Origin: Brachycybe producta
Taxonomy: Eukaryota; Arthropoda; Diplopoda; Playtdesmida; Andrognathidae
Direction of reading: 5' to 3'
Length of the DNA: 64,000 nucleotides
Assembly: GCA_036925085.1 (NCBI GenBank)
Contig: JAUPFP010000003.1
Location: forward strand, 2,781,001 to 2,845,000
Position numbers and translations under genes: made by a program. The stretch's first letter is position 1. The number at the start of each line of letters is the position of its first letter. A model generated the notes under the pieces. That model made no database searches and was not told the DNA's origin. It was given only the letters and a program-made list of their open reading frames with translations. Shown piece after piece: positions 44,971 through 55,965 of this stretch.

Positions 44971-45053
44971 TGATTGGTCAGTTGTTGTACTCAACTATTA
45001 TCGCGAGTAGTCATAATGGTTGTCATGGCAACACTTCTAAAACTTTTATATAA
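44971..45053 (+). promoter_or_regulatory. Promoter-like block with CCAAT, X-box and TATA, no gene assigned
   Basis: An inverted CCAAT (ATTGG, 44973-44977), an X-box-like GTTGTCATGGCAAC (45019-45032, one mismatch from the symmetric RFX site) and TATATAA (45047-45053) occur in promoter order within 83 bp. I found no coding exon or RNA gene starting just downstream, so the role is open. Confidence 0.35.
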
Positions 45054-45059
45054 CACTAA

Positions 45060-45875
45060 CAAGTTGTCAAACTTACCGTTTTAATCATAAAAACACAATA
45101 AACTTAGCTAAAAGTCATTAAAAAACCGCGACATAACCGTACAATTAATGCATCTGACAAAGAAAAAAACCGGCAATGAAATTCTTTCTATTTTGCTCAC
45201 CTGAAAAATGCCGCCAAATCGCCAAATATCACTGCAAATCAATGCGCACAGTGAAGTGTCTACTAAATCGCTGTAAATTGTCTTATATCACTCGTTATTG
45301 ATCTGAAATAAATATTAAAACATTCTAAAATTATTAAAATTAATTTTTAATATACATGTTTACATTTATATAGACATTACTTGCATATAATTTCTTTAAG
45401 AACAACAGAACTACTTTATGTGACGTCATCAACATTAAAAAACTATTTTAAGGTGGATTACGCCATCTATTGGCTATAAAAGAAAACCTTTACATTCCTC
45501 AATCCTCACTAAAACTTAAATTAAATACAAAACTTATCTTTAAAATTGTAGAAATTCGAAATAAAATGTAATATTAAGAATTTAATACGTTATTCAAGTT
45601 AGTTCTATGTATTAATGATTACATTTATATTTGATATTATTTTTTTTTAAATTCCTTAGAATGAAATTATCATATGTGACGTCATCGAATAAGGCCAAAG
45701 TCGAACTGTCACTAAAAACTGGTCACCGAGATGGTGGCACCATCTATTGGAAACAAAACAAAACATTAATGCTGATTAAAATATCTGGCGAAAATTCACC
45801 CTAAAAATTTTAATATATTTATTACTTTTTTTAAATAACTTATGAATAATGTAAAAATAATTATACTTTTTACAA
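45060..45875. other. Intergenic DNA, no gene seen
   Basis: A+T-rich. CCAATAGATGGCGT-like words occur on the minus strand near 45460-45475, and ACCATCTATTGG near 45744. Confidence 0.5.
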
Positions 45876-46628
45876 TCAAAGAGGCTGGTTAGAGGCTAGG
45901 GCTCTTCTAAAATTAAAATACAGCTGAAGTAGATTAACTACATAGCCTCTAAACGTCCTCTTCGATTGCAAAAATCATCACTTTTTGTAATGGGCATTAC
46001 TTGTGAATAAGGCTCGGATTTTTATGCAATAGCAAGCAAATGTACGTTTCTCAATCTCTGGCCCAAGAGCCAATTGTGAAGCAACAATCCCTATTTACAT
46101 CAACCAACAATATTTTTTTTAGATCGAAAACACTGATTAGAGGCTAGAACTTTCTAGTTGATAACTAATATTAACTAGACATCTAGCCTCTAACTAGCTT
46201 TTGTGATTAGAAAAAGCATAATTGCAGTTGATCGAATGATGCTGATGATGATTACTTCCAATTGGCACTTGGACCACAAATTGCGAAGCATTTGCTTCAT
46301 ATTGCATACAAATCCGAGTCCTATACATATCAATAATTAGGGCTCGGATTTTTATGCAATATCAAGCAAATATGTTTCTCAATCTGTGGCCCAAGAGCCA
46401 ATTATGAAGGAACAATCCCTATTTACATGTAGATCAACAATTATTTTTTTTTAATAATCAAAAACACTGGTTAAAGGCTAGAACTGTCCATTTGACAACT
46501 TATAGTAACCAGGCATCTAGCCTCTAACTAGCCTTTTTGATTAGAAAACGTTATAATTGCAGCTGCTCTAATGATTACAATGTTTTACTAGGATACTTCA
46601 CAATTGGCACTTTGGACCACAAATTGTA
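45876..46628. mobile_element. 'GGTTAGAGGCTAG' hairpin MITEs (one centre-only, two fuller copies)
   Basis: 45876-45975 has only the inner arms (GGCTGGTTAGAGGCTAGGGC). 46011-46322 is complete, with CTCGGATTTTTATGCAATAG and GCATACAAATCCGAGTCC. 46339-46628 loses its right end at GGACCACAAATTG. Confidence 0.75.
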
Positions 46629-46629
46629 T

Positions 46630-47400
46630 ATTAAATTTTTAAGTATTTTTAATGAAACTTATTTTGTGTTAAACAAAATTAAATATTATTGTAACAAACT
46701 CGTTTAATATAATTAAAATATTACAATAAACTAATCTAATACATTATAATAATTAGAGAAGAAAAGTATTATAATAATTAAAAACATCATCCATTGTATT
46801 TGAGCATTTCTTTAAAATGTACAATTAAAATAAATAAAATGTATAATGGCAACTAATTTTCTTTTTTTTTTCTTTTGTGTAATATTTACAATAATTAATA
46901 TATAATAAATATTATTATTGAACAGTAAATTTAATATATTTACAAGCAATTTAAAATAAATCTATTAATGATAAAACATTAATTAATTTACCTAATAAAT
47001 TATATTTAAGTATTTTTCTTTATACATTAACAACCAATAAATTAATTTTTCTTCTAAAATCTGATTAATATTAATTCTTGTTTAAAAATTAATTGGAATG
47101 AATTAATTAACATCAAAAGTGACCATTAAACACATTAATATTACTGTATATATATTTTTTTACATTAAAACCACAATTTTATATAATTATTTGTGAATAT
47201 AATTTAAAATTTTAACGTTTAGATCATTTTGATATGCATAATAAAAAAATGCAAATTTCACTTTTTTTTTTAAATTAATAAAATCTTGTAAAAAACATTT
47301 AGAAATATATTCATTAGCATAATTTAAAATATTATGCAAATAAGTAAACTGCAAAAATATTGCAACATTTAAAAGCTTAAAATTTACAATAAAGCAAATA
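46630..47400. other. Extreme A+T-rich DNA, no gene seen
   Basis: TAAT/ATTA-rich, with no recognised element or coding sequence. Confidence 0.6.
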
Positions 47401-47725
47401 CAGTGAAAACCGTTTAACACAACACGGAAAGACACAGAATATTTTTTAGTTTTAAAAGTATTTCGTGTTAAAAGAAAGATTTTTTTTTATGATATTCCTT
47501 AAAAGACCGGGCCGAAATTATATTTCGTGTTATCCGAATTTTAGTGTTAAACAACTTTCGTGTTAAAAAGATAAAAATTTCATTCGACTCAAAGGAACCG
47601 GACCGAATATATACTTCGTTTTATACAATTTTTAGTGTTAAACAAATTTCGTATTAAAAGAAAGAATTTGTATTTCGATTTTTCATGTTATCCGTTTTCG
47701 TTTTAAACGATTTTCACTGCATATC
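47400..47725. repeat. 'GTTAAACGGTTTTCACTG' repeat
   Basis: GTGAAAACCGTTTAACACAA at the left and TTAAACGATTTTCACTGC at the right are inverted ends. TTTCGTGTTAAAAGAAAG and GGACCGAATATATACTTCG words repeat inside, as in 61080-61860. Confidence 0.75.
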
Positions 47726-48126
47726 ACGTTTTTTTTTAATAAAGTACCAAATTTTGAATAGAAATTCAATATTAAAATGTTTAAAATTTGCAAAAAAAAC
47801 ATCATAAATTTATAATAAATATCATATTTATATATAATTATATATATATATATAATTAAAATTGTCAAGCGCATTCAGAATTTAATAATTTATATAAATT
47901 TAAAATAGTTTATGCAAATTATTTACATATACAGAGTGTTTCAAATGTTTTAACACTTTTACAAGTTAGAAGAAAAAACTCAAAAATTTGTAAGGAATTT
48001 TATTACCGTACATTAATAATTTTTGTTTATGTAATTTCATTTTAACGAAGCACAAAAACCGGCTCGGATTTCAATAAATAATTAATTATATATATTTATG
48101 ACAACCAGAAAATTGTGTTTTTCACT

Positions 48127-48710
48127 CAAAGAACCTGGTGAGAGGCTAGAGTTCTAGTCATTGTAAAACTTGTCTTAGAAGTTATTTGATTTCTAGCCTC
48201 TAATCAAGTTCTTTAACTGAAATAATGCGTTTACGAGGCAAACAAACTGATTAGAGGCTAGAGTTCTAGTCATAGTAAGAATAGCTTTAGATTGTATTTG
48301 ATCTATAGCCTCTAAACTGTTTCTTTGACTGAAAATGGGTTTAACAGTCAACAAATCTGGTTAGAGGCTAGAGTTCTAGTCATAGTAAGAATAGTTTTAG
48401 AAGCTACTTTGATCTTTAGCCTCTAACCAGTTCTTTAACTGAAAAAGGCATGTTCTAGTCATAGTAATAGTTTTAGATGCTAGTTTGACTTCTAGCCTCT
48501 TACCAAGTTCCTTTAACTGAAAAATGCGTTTATCAGGCAAACAAACTGATTAGAGGCTAGAGTTCTAATCATGGTAAGAATAGTTTTAGTAGCTACTTTG
48601 ACCTCTAGCCTCTAACCAGATCTTAAAGTGAAAAACGCATGTTCTAGGCATGGTAAGAATAGTATTAGATGCTAGTTTGATCTCTAGCCTCTAACCAGGT
48701 TCGTTGGGTG
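48127..48710. repeat. Array of hairpin centres (GGTTAGAGGCTAGAGTTCTA)
   Basis: Four to six units, about 100-110 bp apart (paired words near 48141, 48252, 48361, 48550), each pairing TTAGAGGCTAGAGTTCTAGT with CTCTAGCCTCTAACCAG around ATAGTAAGAATAGTTTTAGA. Only the inner part of the hairpin MITE family is amplified here; CTCGGATTTTTATGC ends are absent. Confidence 0.85.
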
Positions 48711-49143
48711 AAAATATATTTTTCTGGTTGGCTTAAATTTTCTTGTTTCAAATACGTTTTTTTATAAATGTTAAAATATTTAATATTTTGAAACAATCTG
48801 TACTTAATTATAAAAGCATCTGAATTTCTTTTCATTTTTTAGAAAAATTACATTAATTAATTATTATCTTTTAAATTACTAAATACAACATTTACTACAA
48901 ATCAAAAATTGAAGCAAAGGAAAGAATTAATGAAAGGAGCTAAAAATCGGTTTAAAAATTGCTCTCGGAAGTGGTCAAAAGATTTCTTTCTCGAAATCAA
49001 TCCACCTTAAAGATCTCTGTAAAGAGACTCGAAAGCTCAAAACTACGATTTCGAAACTTTCCAAGTGATTTTTGGTTCCACTTTGACAACTGATTGGTTC
49101 TAATAACTAAACCTATTGTTGAGATTTTGTTTATGATAATTCT

Positions 49144-49149
49144 TTTATT
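49144..49149 (-). terminator. Polyadenylation signal of the receptor phosphatase gene
   Basis: AATAAA on the minus strand, 28 nt after the TGA stop. Confidence 0.55.
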
Positions 49150-49177
49150 TCCAGACAATATCTATTGTCCAGAAAAA

Positions 49178-52100
49178 TCACTCTCCCGTCTGTTCGGGTA
49201 AAGACTGTTCAAAGAGACAAAGTGACCGGTGGACAAACTCATACTGTTCGGCTGTTTGTACCATTCCACCTCTGTTTCATTAGAAGAACAAGAAGAAAAA
49301 ACAACAATTAAATCGGTTTTAAAGTTGTAAACGCCTCTCGAACACTTTGATTATTCCGTCTTTCAGAAGCAAAATTAGGCGAAATTTGAATGTGTTTTAG
49401 AAACTAGAATGGTAGCTCAATCCCTTAAGTATATTCTCATGTTGATATCTTTCAAAATAAGCTTTTTACGTCAGTTTGGAAACAACCAAACTTAAGCAGA
49501 CAATATTTTTTTTAATTTTTGTCTATAAAAAGTTTATTTTGAAAGATGTCAAAACATGAAAATACCCTTAAGTGATTGAGCTACCATTCTAGTTTCTAAC
49601 ACTTTCAATTTTTCCTTCGTGATTCTCCTAAAACACAGAAAGAAGACATTGAAAGTGTTTGAGAAACTAGAAAGGTAACTCAATCACATAAGGCTATTTT
49701 TCATTATTAATATCTTTTAAAATAAGCTTTATTGTCAAGTTTGATAATGACCCAACTTCAAAAAAGTTTATTTTGAATGATATCAAGAATCATATGTAAT
49801 AAAAAATACACCACTGGCTTTTAAAACTATCCTTGAAAAGTTCATTTTGAAAGATAATGTCATAAAGATACTTTTATTTACTTTTCTAGTTTCTAACCAA
49901 CTTTCAATTTCTAAATTCATTGAATACAAAACCACTTTTTTTTTTCGGAGCTCGAACTTTTACCTGTCTTGTCTCATAACACAGACAATTCCAAGAACAT
50001 CAACCATATTCTCTTCGAGAAGTTGTTGCATTCCGATGCTTCCAGCAACGAAACATCCGGTTCGACCGATTCCTGCACTGCAGTGAACTAAAACTGGACC
50101 ATTCGGCCGACTGTTGTTATCACAACGGTGACTCTCGACCTCTACGGCCATCGCTAGAAGTTGTTTCGGATTCATCGGTGTTTTATGATCGGGCCAAGCC
50201 ATATACCAGAAATGTAACACCTTAGAACACTGGTTACCCTTCTAGAAAATAACATCAATAAACAACAATTTACACATTTCAGACATTTTTAAAAATGGAG
50301 TCTTGACTTCTTTCTCAATTGTCTCAGTTTTAAAACGACTTAAATTTCTGCCCTTTTTTAAAGTTTCGTGAAAATTCTAGGGCCAGTTGAGCCCTCGTGA
50401 GGCCTTTTCAGCACATTTATGTCATTTTTTTAATTTTGGCCAGCTTTTTTTATTATAAAAAGCTCCTTCTTGACTTATTCCGAACAATAACAATATTTAA
50501 ATTCGATATACCTTGAGATAAAGTTCTCGAACGACGTAACCATCTCTCGACGTGACACTGACGACGGTCACTTCGATATCTCCGAACAAACCGACCGTTT
50601 CCGGAATATACGGTTCGCATTTTATCTTATTCTTCTCTCGTAACTTCGTGATCATTACGATGATACAAACCCTTTCGTTCCAAACCATTCTCCAGAAATC
50701 TACGATCGTGTGCGGCATCGGTCCCTGTGTTGCTATGTACGCCTTTTCCTCTCCATCGTAGCCCTGATTATTAGCAACAACAAAAACCCGTTTTGTCGAG
50801 CGTTTGAAAAGGCTTCTCTCTCGAAGAAGCCCCTCAAGCCACCCCTCGATACTCACCCTTATGTAATTAGCATTGATGTAAGTTGTAAGTGGATCGTCAT
50901 TGATTTCTTCCAATTTCACTCGACTGTGTTCGTCTGAAAGATAAAAAAACACAAATCGATTCGATCGTAAGGTAAATTCTAAGTTTTCCTACTCGGCAAA
51001 ATGGTCCGATATCTGTTCTTTGTACCAGAACCAGCAATTTCGACTTTTTCTGGATGATTCATTGGAATTTCCTAAAAGAAATACCCGAATTAAGATGTTT
51101 CATTTTAATTTTAATTTATCCAGCTTTGAAATTCACCCAAAATTCACTGTGTAAAGCCTTTGGATCCTTCAAACAAGTCTTCAATTGTTTTCTCGTCAAT
51201 CTGTTTCCAGCAGAAAGTAAATATTCTTCATTTGTACTACAAAAAACACAAAAGAAGTCACGTCAATTATATTTTTGACAGTGAGAAGAACCCGGCTCCT
51301 CTTTAACATTCTCTGACCTATCTCGAGACAAAGTGCTCGTCGACAAACTATCCTGTGACGGATTCAGATCTATCGTAAGAGATGTGTTCGAACCACGACG
51401 TTCTAAAAGTCCTTTCGCTTTGATTCGTATCGGTGTCCTCTTGAAAATTTCTAAACTTTCCTCGGTCAAATAGACAGAGTTTGGTTCGGGCTGAACGGCT
51501 CCAGTGTCTTCTTTGACCACTGGCTTGACCACTGGAAACAGACAAACATGTTTCGTTTCTCTTTCCACAACTTTCTTGTGGATTTGTTGTCTGAAGCAGA
51601 AAAATACCTAAATTTTCAAACAAAAAAAAAATTATTATAGCAAACTTTAAATGTTAAAAGTTATTCTAAATCGAAACCCTGCTCAGAGGGTTGAAGTTGA
51701 ATTTCAAGTGTTAAGGACCAAATTCAAGAAGAAAACTTGGCACTTGAACTTCAACTTGACCCTCTGAGTAGTTTTAAGATAGAAAAGCCCTGTCAAAGTG
51801 TATCAGTAAGACAGGCATTTTTCAAAATTGTAACCCTTCTTCGAGAGTTGAAGTTGAATTTCAAGTGTTTAAACTCAAATTCACGAAGAAAACTTGACAA
51901 TTTAACTCTGTGTTTTGTCAGATGGACGCCGATCGAGTCTACTTCAGAAAACGCATTGTTATATTTCATTGTTTTCTTTCATTTGCATATTTATTGCTTA
52001 AGTCTGAATAGAAAACGTTCCTTAGGAACCTTAAAAGTTTTAATCAAATTTCTTTTAAGTTATATTTATGCTTTTAGATCCCAAGAAAAGCTTTCATTCA

Positions 52101-55100
52101 TTTTGGAACGTTATTTGAGATCCCATTCTATTATTATCCTTGACATAAAAAGCCATTTATTAATCTTCATTTAAGATTAATTGCGCTTTTCTACTTTTAA
52201 AGGTGAACACTCCTTAAGAGGCTACACACACATATCGCAAAATTACTTTGAAAAATCTCCACAAAGAGCACTAGCATCGTTTTTCTAATCAGCCCATAGA
52301 GACCCAATATTAAAGAAAAAACGTTAATTTTTAAAATAAACACAGTCGCGGCGGCAATATGTTTATTTTTCATATTTAAAGTTGTCCAGTTATGATGGTT
52401 CAAAGTGCAATGTGCACCTTAAATATATGCTGATCTAGTCATAAAATGACACAAAATTGGTAAGTGTGGTTCTATTTTTAAAAACTATTTCAAAATCGCG
52501 AATTTCTAACTCTTATGTTAAACTCCATTGAGTACGCGCTCGTAAGCAAAAAAAAAACATTCATGAAAATACGTAAAAATACGTAAAAATAATTTTAAAA
52601 AACCAGAAAAAAATCAGCACGTGCGCCCTTGTGTTGGCTTCACTGTGGTTTACTTGTGGTTTTTTAAAATTATTTTTAGGTATTTTTACGAGCATTTTAA
52701 TGGATGTTTTTTTTCAATGTTTTTTCAATGGAGTTAGTTTAACATAAAAGTTAGAAATTCGCGATTTTGAAAGATTTTTTTAAAATAGAACCGCACTTAC
52801 CAGTTTTTTGTCATTCTATCACGCGATAAATATATATTTAAGGTGCACATTGCATTTTGAACCTTCAAAATTGCACAACTTCAAATATGAAAAATAAACA
52901 TATTGCCGTCGCAACTGTGTGTATTTTAAAAATTAAACGTTTTTTCTTTAACATTGGGTCTATGGGCTCAATAAAAAAAACGATGCTAGCGCTCTTTGTG
53001 GAGATTTTTCAAAGTAATTTTGCGATGTAGCCTTTTAAATATTAAGGTGACTGAATAGATATTTATTTTGTTTTTGTCTCCCCGTCAGATGGCGCCACTG
53101 CTATGGCTATTATGCTCTATAAGAAGCCTCGTCCCCATCTCCGAACCAACCCGTGGTTTTGAAACTCCAAAAATTACTTTATTACACTCTTTTTTTTTAA
53201 GTGTTACTGTCCCTTTGAATAGGACGACCTTTGAACTCTTACCATTCCAACAACCAAAAGCAATAGAAGCAAGAGGCACGAAACAATTAGAAACGGAAGT
53301 TGCCAACTTTTCCAGATTTCCTTTTCAAACATATTCCAGATCCGAGCTTCGGTCGCCGAACTTTGAATGCTCACCTCATCGTCCTATTTGCATAATAAAG
53401 GGTCAAAGGTCAAAAGTCGTAGATAAAAAAGACAGATTTATAATTTATAAAAAAAAAATTACAACGCAAACAAAAAAGTGCTCGGATTTTTATGCAAATA
53501 TCAAAAGCAAACGATTCTCAATCTGTGGCCCAAGTGCCAACTGTAATTATCATCATTAGAGCAACTGCAATTATGCGTTTTCTAATCAAAAACGCTGGTT
53601 AGAGGCTAGAACTATTAGTTGACAACTGATAGTAACCAGAATTTTAGCCTCTAACCAGCCTTTTTGATTAACAAAAGCCATAATTGAAGTTGCTCTAATG
53701 ATGAGGATCACAAGTGGCACTTGGGCCACAGATTGAGAAACGTTTTTTTTATATAATTGATTAAAAACCCGAACCCTATAGTGAATAATGCATGCATATA
53801 TTATATTTTAAAATATAAATATCTGACATTAAAACCATCTTTCTGAGTGACGTAAGCAACGGGAACAAAAGTTAATGCCCTGTTCAGAGAGGCCAAAGAC
53901 AGTTTCTGAAGGACAGTCGAAGCAGGAAGCAAAATATTCATATCAGGAGCTCCAACATCGTTACTGGGAACATTGTAGACGACATAAACCTCCACCATAT
54001 TTCCCACCACCTTATTTAGAAATAGGACACATTGAAAACCAGTAATTTAAAAAAAACGAGGTTCCTTTTTGTCCTCTCTGTCTAGAAATGACGTCATTGG
54101 TTCAAAATACTAACTTGGCTAATTTGAATGTTTTCATTGGTGACGCCAATTTCACTGGCCAATGCCTCCTTTAACAGTTTAATATGAGTTGAATTCACTT
54201 TAGCCAATGGTAAATCCAATTTCTAAGTTAAAAATGAACAGAATTGGTTTTTTTTTTCTTCTAAAATTTGAATGAAAAGTTATTTATTGGAAAGAGGGAC
54301 CAAAAGAGGCTAGGAGAGGGTCCAAAAGAGGCTAGAGGAGGACGAACCAAAATAGGCTAGGAGAGGAGTAAAAAAAACTAGAAGAGAGACCAAAAGAGGC
54401 TAGGAAAGGAGACAAAGAGGCTACGGGAGGAGTCAAAAAAGGGTAGGAAAGGGTCCAAAAGAGGCCGAGAGAAGCCAAAAAAGGCTAGGGGAGGACAGAA
54501 AAAAAAAGGCTAAGAAAGAGGCTAGGAGAGGGTTAAAAAAAACTAGAAGAAGGACCAAAAGAGGCTAGGAGAGAGGCCAAAAAAGCTAAGAGAGGGTCCC
54601 AAAAGAGGCTAGAGGAGGACGAAAAAAGTCCAGAGGAGGAACCAAAAAAGGCTAGGAGAGGGGCCAAAAGAAACTAGGAAAGGGGCCAAAAGAGGCTGGG
54701 AAAAGGGCCAAAAGAAAGCTAAGAGATAGACCAAAAGAGACTAGCAGAGGGGCCAAAAGAAGAAAGCAAAAAGGAAGAGAAGAAAAGAAATTATTTTAAA
54801 GGGATAAATTGCAGGATATGTGACGTCATAACCCGTTTTATTATAACCAGTCCTAAGGTTATTTATAGAACGAGCAATCAAAATTAATAGTTCTCAGAAA
54901 ATTTCATTAAAAAAAATAAGCTTCTTCCCCCTTGCCTGAAGGCAATCACTGCTAACTCTTAAGTTAGCAGTGATTGCTTACTTTCAGGGGAGATTCACAA
55001 GTGTATTAAATGTGGCTGAATATATATTTATTTTGTATTTTGTCCTCGCAGATGGCGCCACTGCAGTTGCTATTATGTTTTATAGGAGGCCTCTTTCTCC

Positions 55101-55848
55101 CCCCGCCCCCTCAACCTGCGGTTTTTAAGAAAATTTCTATTTTTCACAAGCGAACGTTTTTCAGGAGAAACATTACGAAAAAAATTCAAAGTGTTTTAGA
55201 AACTAGAATAGTTGGTGATAATGATAAAGATTTTTTTCAATGATGATATCGTTCAAAATAAACTTTTTATGACAGTTTTGAAAAAAAAGGCGAAAATAGC
55301 TTTTCATGGAATTTCAATGGAAAAAAAAAAAACCTAAAAACGGGTCATTTTTCAAACTGAATTATAAAATCGTTTATTTTTTAAGATATTGTCATAAAAA
55401 AACTTCTAACATAATCTTTTACCATTCTAGTTTTGAAAACAACGTGATTTAAAAAAAAAAACGTTCGCTTGACGTTTTCGCGTCCAGATTTTTACAAAAA
55501 AAAACGCCTATTGAAAATATCATTGGCCACTGCAGTGGCGCCGTCTGAAGGACAAAAACAAAATAAATCCCTATTCAGCCACATTAAATCATGATTTAAA
55601 TCAGTCCGAACTCTGATAATTTGCAATATGGTTAATTTATATAAAGAATAAATAATTAAAATGCAATAATTAATATAATAATTTCCTTACGACGACCATT
55701 TTGAATACATCAGGAATGAGATCCGTTTTAATGGATCCGTTGTTAGAAGAAAAAGTAGCCACTTGACCAGTGTTATGGTCAGTAGACTGCTGCTGACCAC
55801 CGTCTCCTCCAAAAGATTTATTAGATGAACTGATTGATGCAGCATAAC
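49178..55848 (-). CDS. PTPRR: Receptor-type KIM tyrosine phosphatase (PTPRR/PTPN5/PTPN7 family), 5' end missing
   Basis: Phosphatase predicted to bind and inactivate ERK/p38 MAP kinases at a membrane. Exons, 5' to 3' on the minus strand: 55848-55691, 54222-54115, 54010-53828, 53383-53243, 51607-51318, 51236-51137, 51071-50993, 50933-50857, 50763-50512, 50241-49964, 49271-49178; 585 codons, phases consistent. Order in the protein: Ser/Gln-rich linker; about 100 residues whose helix-strand pattern fits a SEA-type ferredoxin fold (inference); a transmembrane helix ([19 protein letters not shown]) followed by basic RQQIHKK; a kinase-interaction motif RIKAKGLLERRGSNTSLTID near residue 260; then the catalytic domain with KNRYRTILPN, YINANYIR, WPD (Asp480), HCSAGIGRTG (Cys516) and QTAEQYEFVH. 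All catalytic elements are present. The KIM Ser in RRGS is the usual PKA target in this family. The first exon, needing a phase-1 donor and a signal peptide, is not found and may lie past the AT satellite or outside the window. Confidence 0.9.
49385..49910. mobile_element. Two hairpin elements in the last phosphatase intron
   Basis: 49390-49605 is one of the best copies of the family: GAAACTAGAATGGTAGCTCA and TGAGCTACCATTCTAGTTTC are exact inverses. A diverged copy lies at 49650-49910. Confidence 0.8.
51650..51900. repeat. 'ACCCTGCTCAGAGGGTTGAA' repeat in phosphatase intron
   Basis: Two units of the family found in EDEM2 intron 9 and SIRT3 intron 4 (GAAGTTGAATTTCAAGTG, CACTTGAACTTCAACTTGAC). 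Confidence 0.7.
52203..53040. mobile_element. Long foldback element of about 0.8 kb (copy 2)
   Basis: Matches 26016-26828 along its length, with outer words AAGAGGCTACACACACATAT and GCGATGTAGCC, and the TTGAGTACGCGCTCGTAAGC word on the left arm. Part of that word is deleted from the right arm. It lies in the same phosphatase intron as the partial element at 53043. Confidence 0.85.
53043..53130 (+). mobile_element. Left-end fragment, 'AGGTGGCTGAATAGATATTT' family
   Basis: AAGGTGACTGAATAGATATT, TCAGATGGCGCCACTGC and GGCTATTATGCTCTATAAGA match the left 80 bp of 55008-55587. It directly abuts the end of the 0.8-kb foldback element. Confidence 0.75.
53478..53784. mobile_element. 'GGTTAGAGGCTAG' hairpin MITE in phosphatase intron
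   Basis: A complete copy with TGCTCGGATTTTTATGCAAA at the left, AACGCTGGTTAGAGGCTAGA and TTTTAGCCTCTAACCAGCCT in the centre, and AAAAACCCGAACCCTA at the right. Confidence 0.8.
54290..54790. repeat. Polypurine minisatellite (CCAAAAGAGGCTAGGAGAGG)
   Basis: About 500 bp of the plus strand that is almost all A and G, broken mainly by CC, CT and GCTAG. Irregular units of about 22-30 bp lie in a phosphatase intron. Such tracts can form triplex DNA. Confidence 0.85.
55008..55587. mobile_element. Foldback element, 'AGGTGGCTGAATAGATATTT' family (best copy)
   Basis: About 580 bp with ends AATGTGGCTGAATATATATT and AATCCCTATTCAGCCACATT, GCAGATGGCGCCACTGCAGT at the left and CCACTGCAGTGGCGCCGTCT at the right. 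Mirrored centres are GAAACTAGAATAGTTGG and ACCATTCTAGTTTTGAAA. It lies in a phosphatase intron. Confidence 0.85.
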
Positions 55849-55965
55849 CTAATTTAATTAATTAATTAAAAAATTAACATAAACAATGAAATATCAAAAA
55901 TTTTTAAAAAATAGGTAAAAATATAATTATGAAATTTCTGAATTATTACGAAAGAAAAATATTCA

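Noticed and set aside
51317-51317. Alternative donor at CCGG|GTTCTT (near 51290) for the KIM exon
   Set aside because: It would need a different acceptor to keep frame; AG|GTCAGA at 51318/51317 is a better donor and fits the strong acceptor at 51237.
51348-51623. 91-codon minus-strand ORF over the KIM exon
   Set aside because: Out of frame with the kinase-interaction motif; the in-frame reading joins the transmembrane exon at phase 0.
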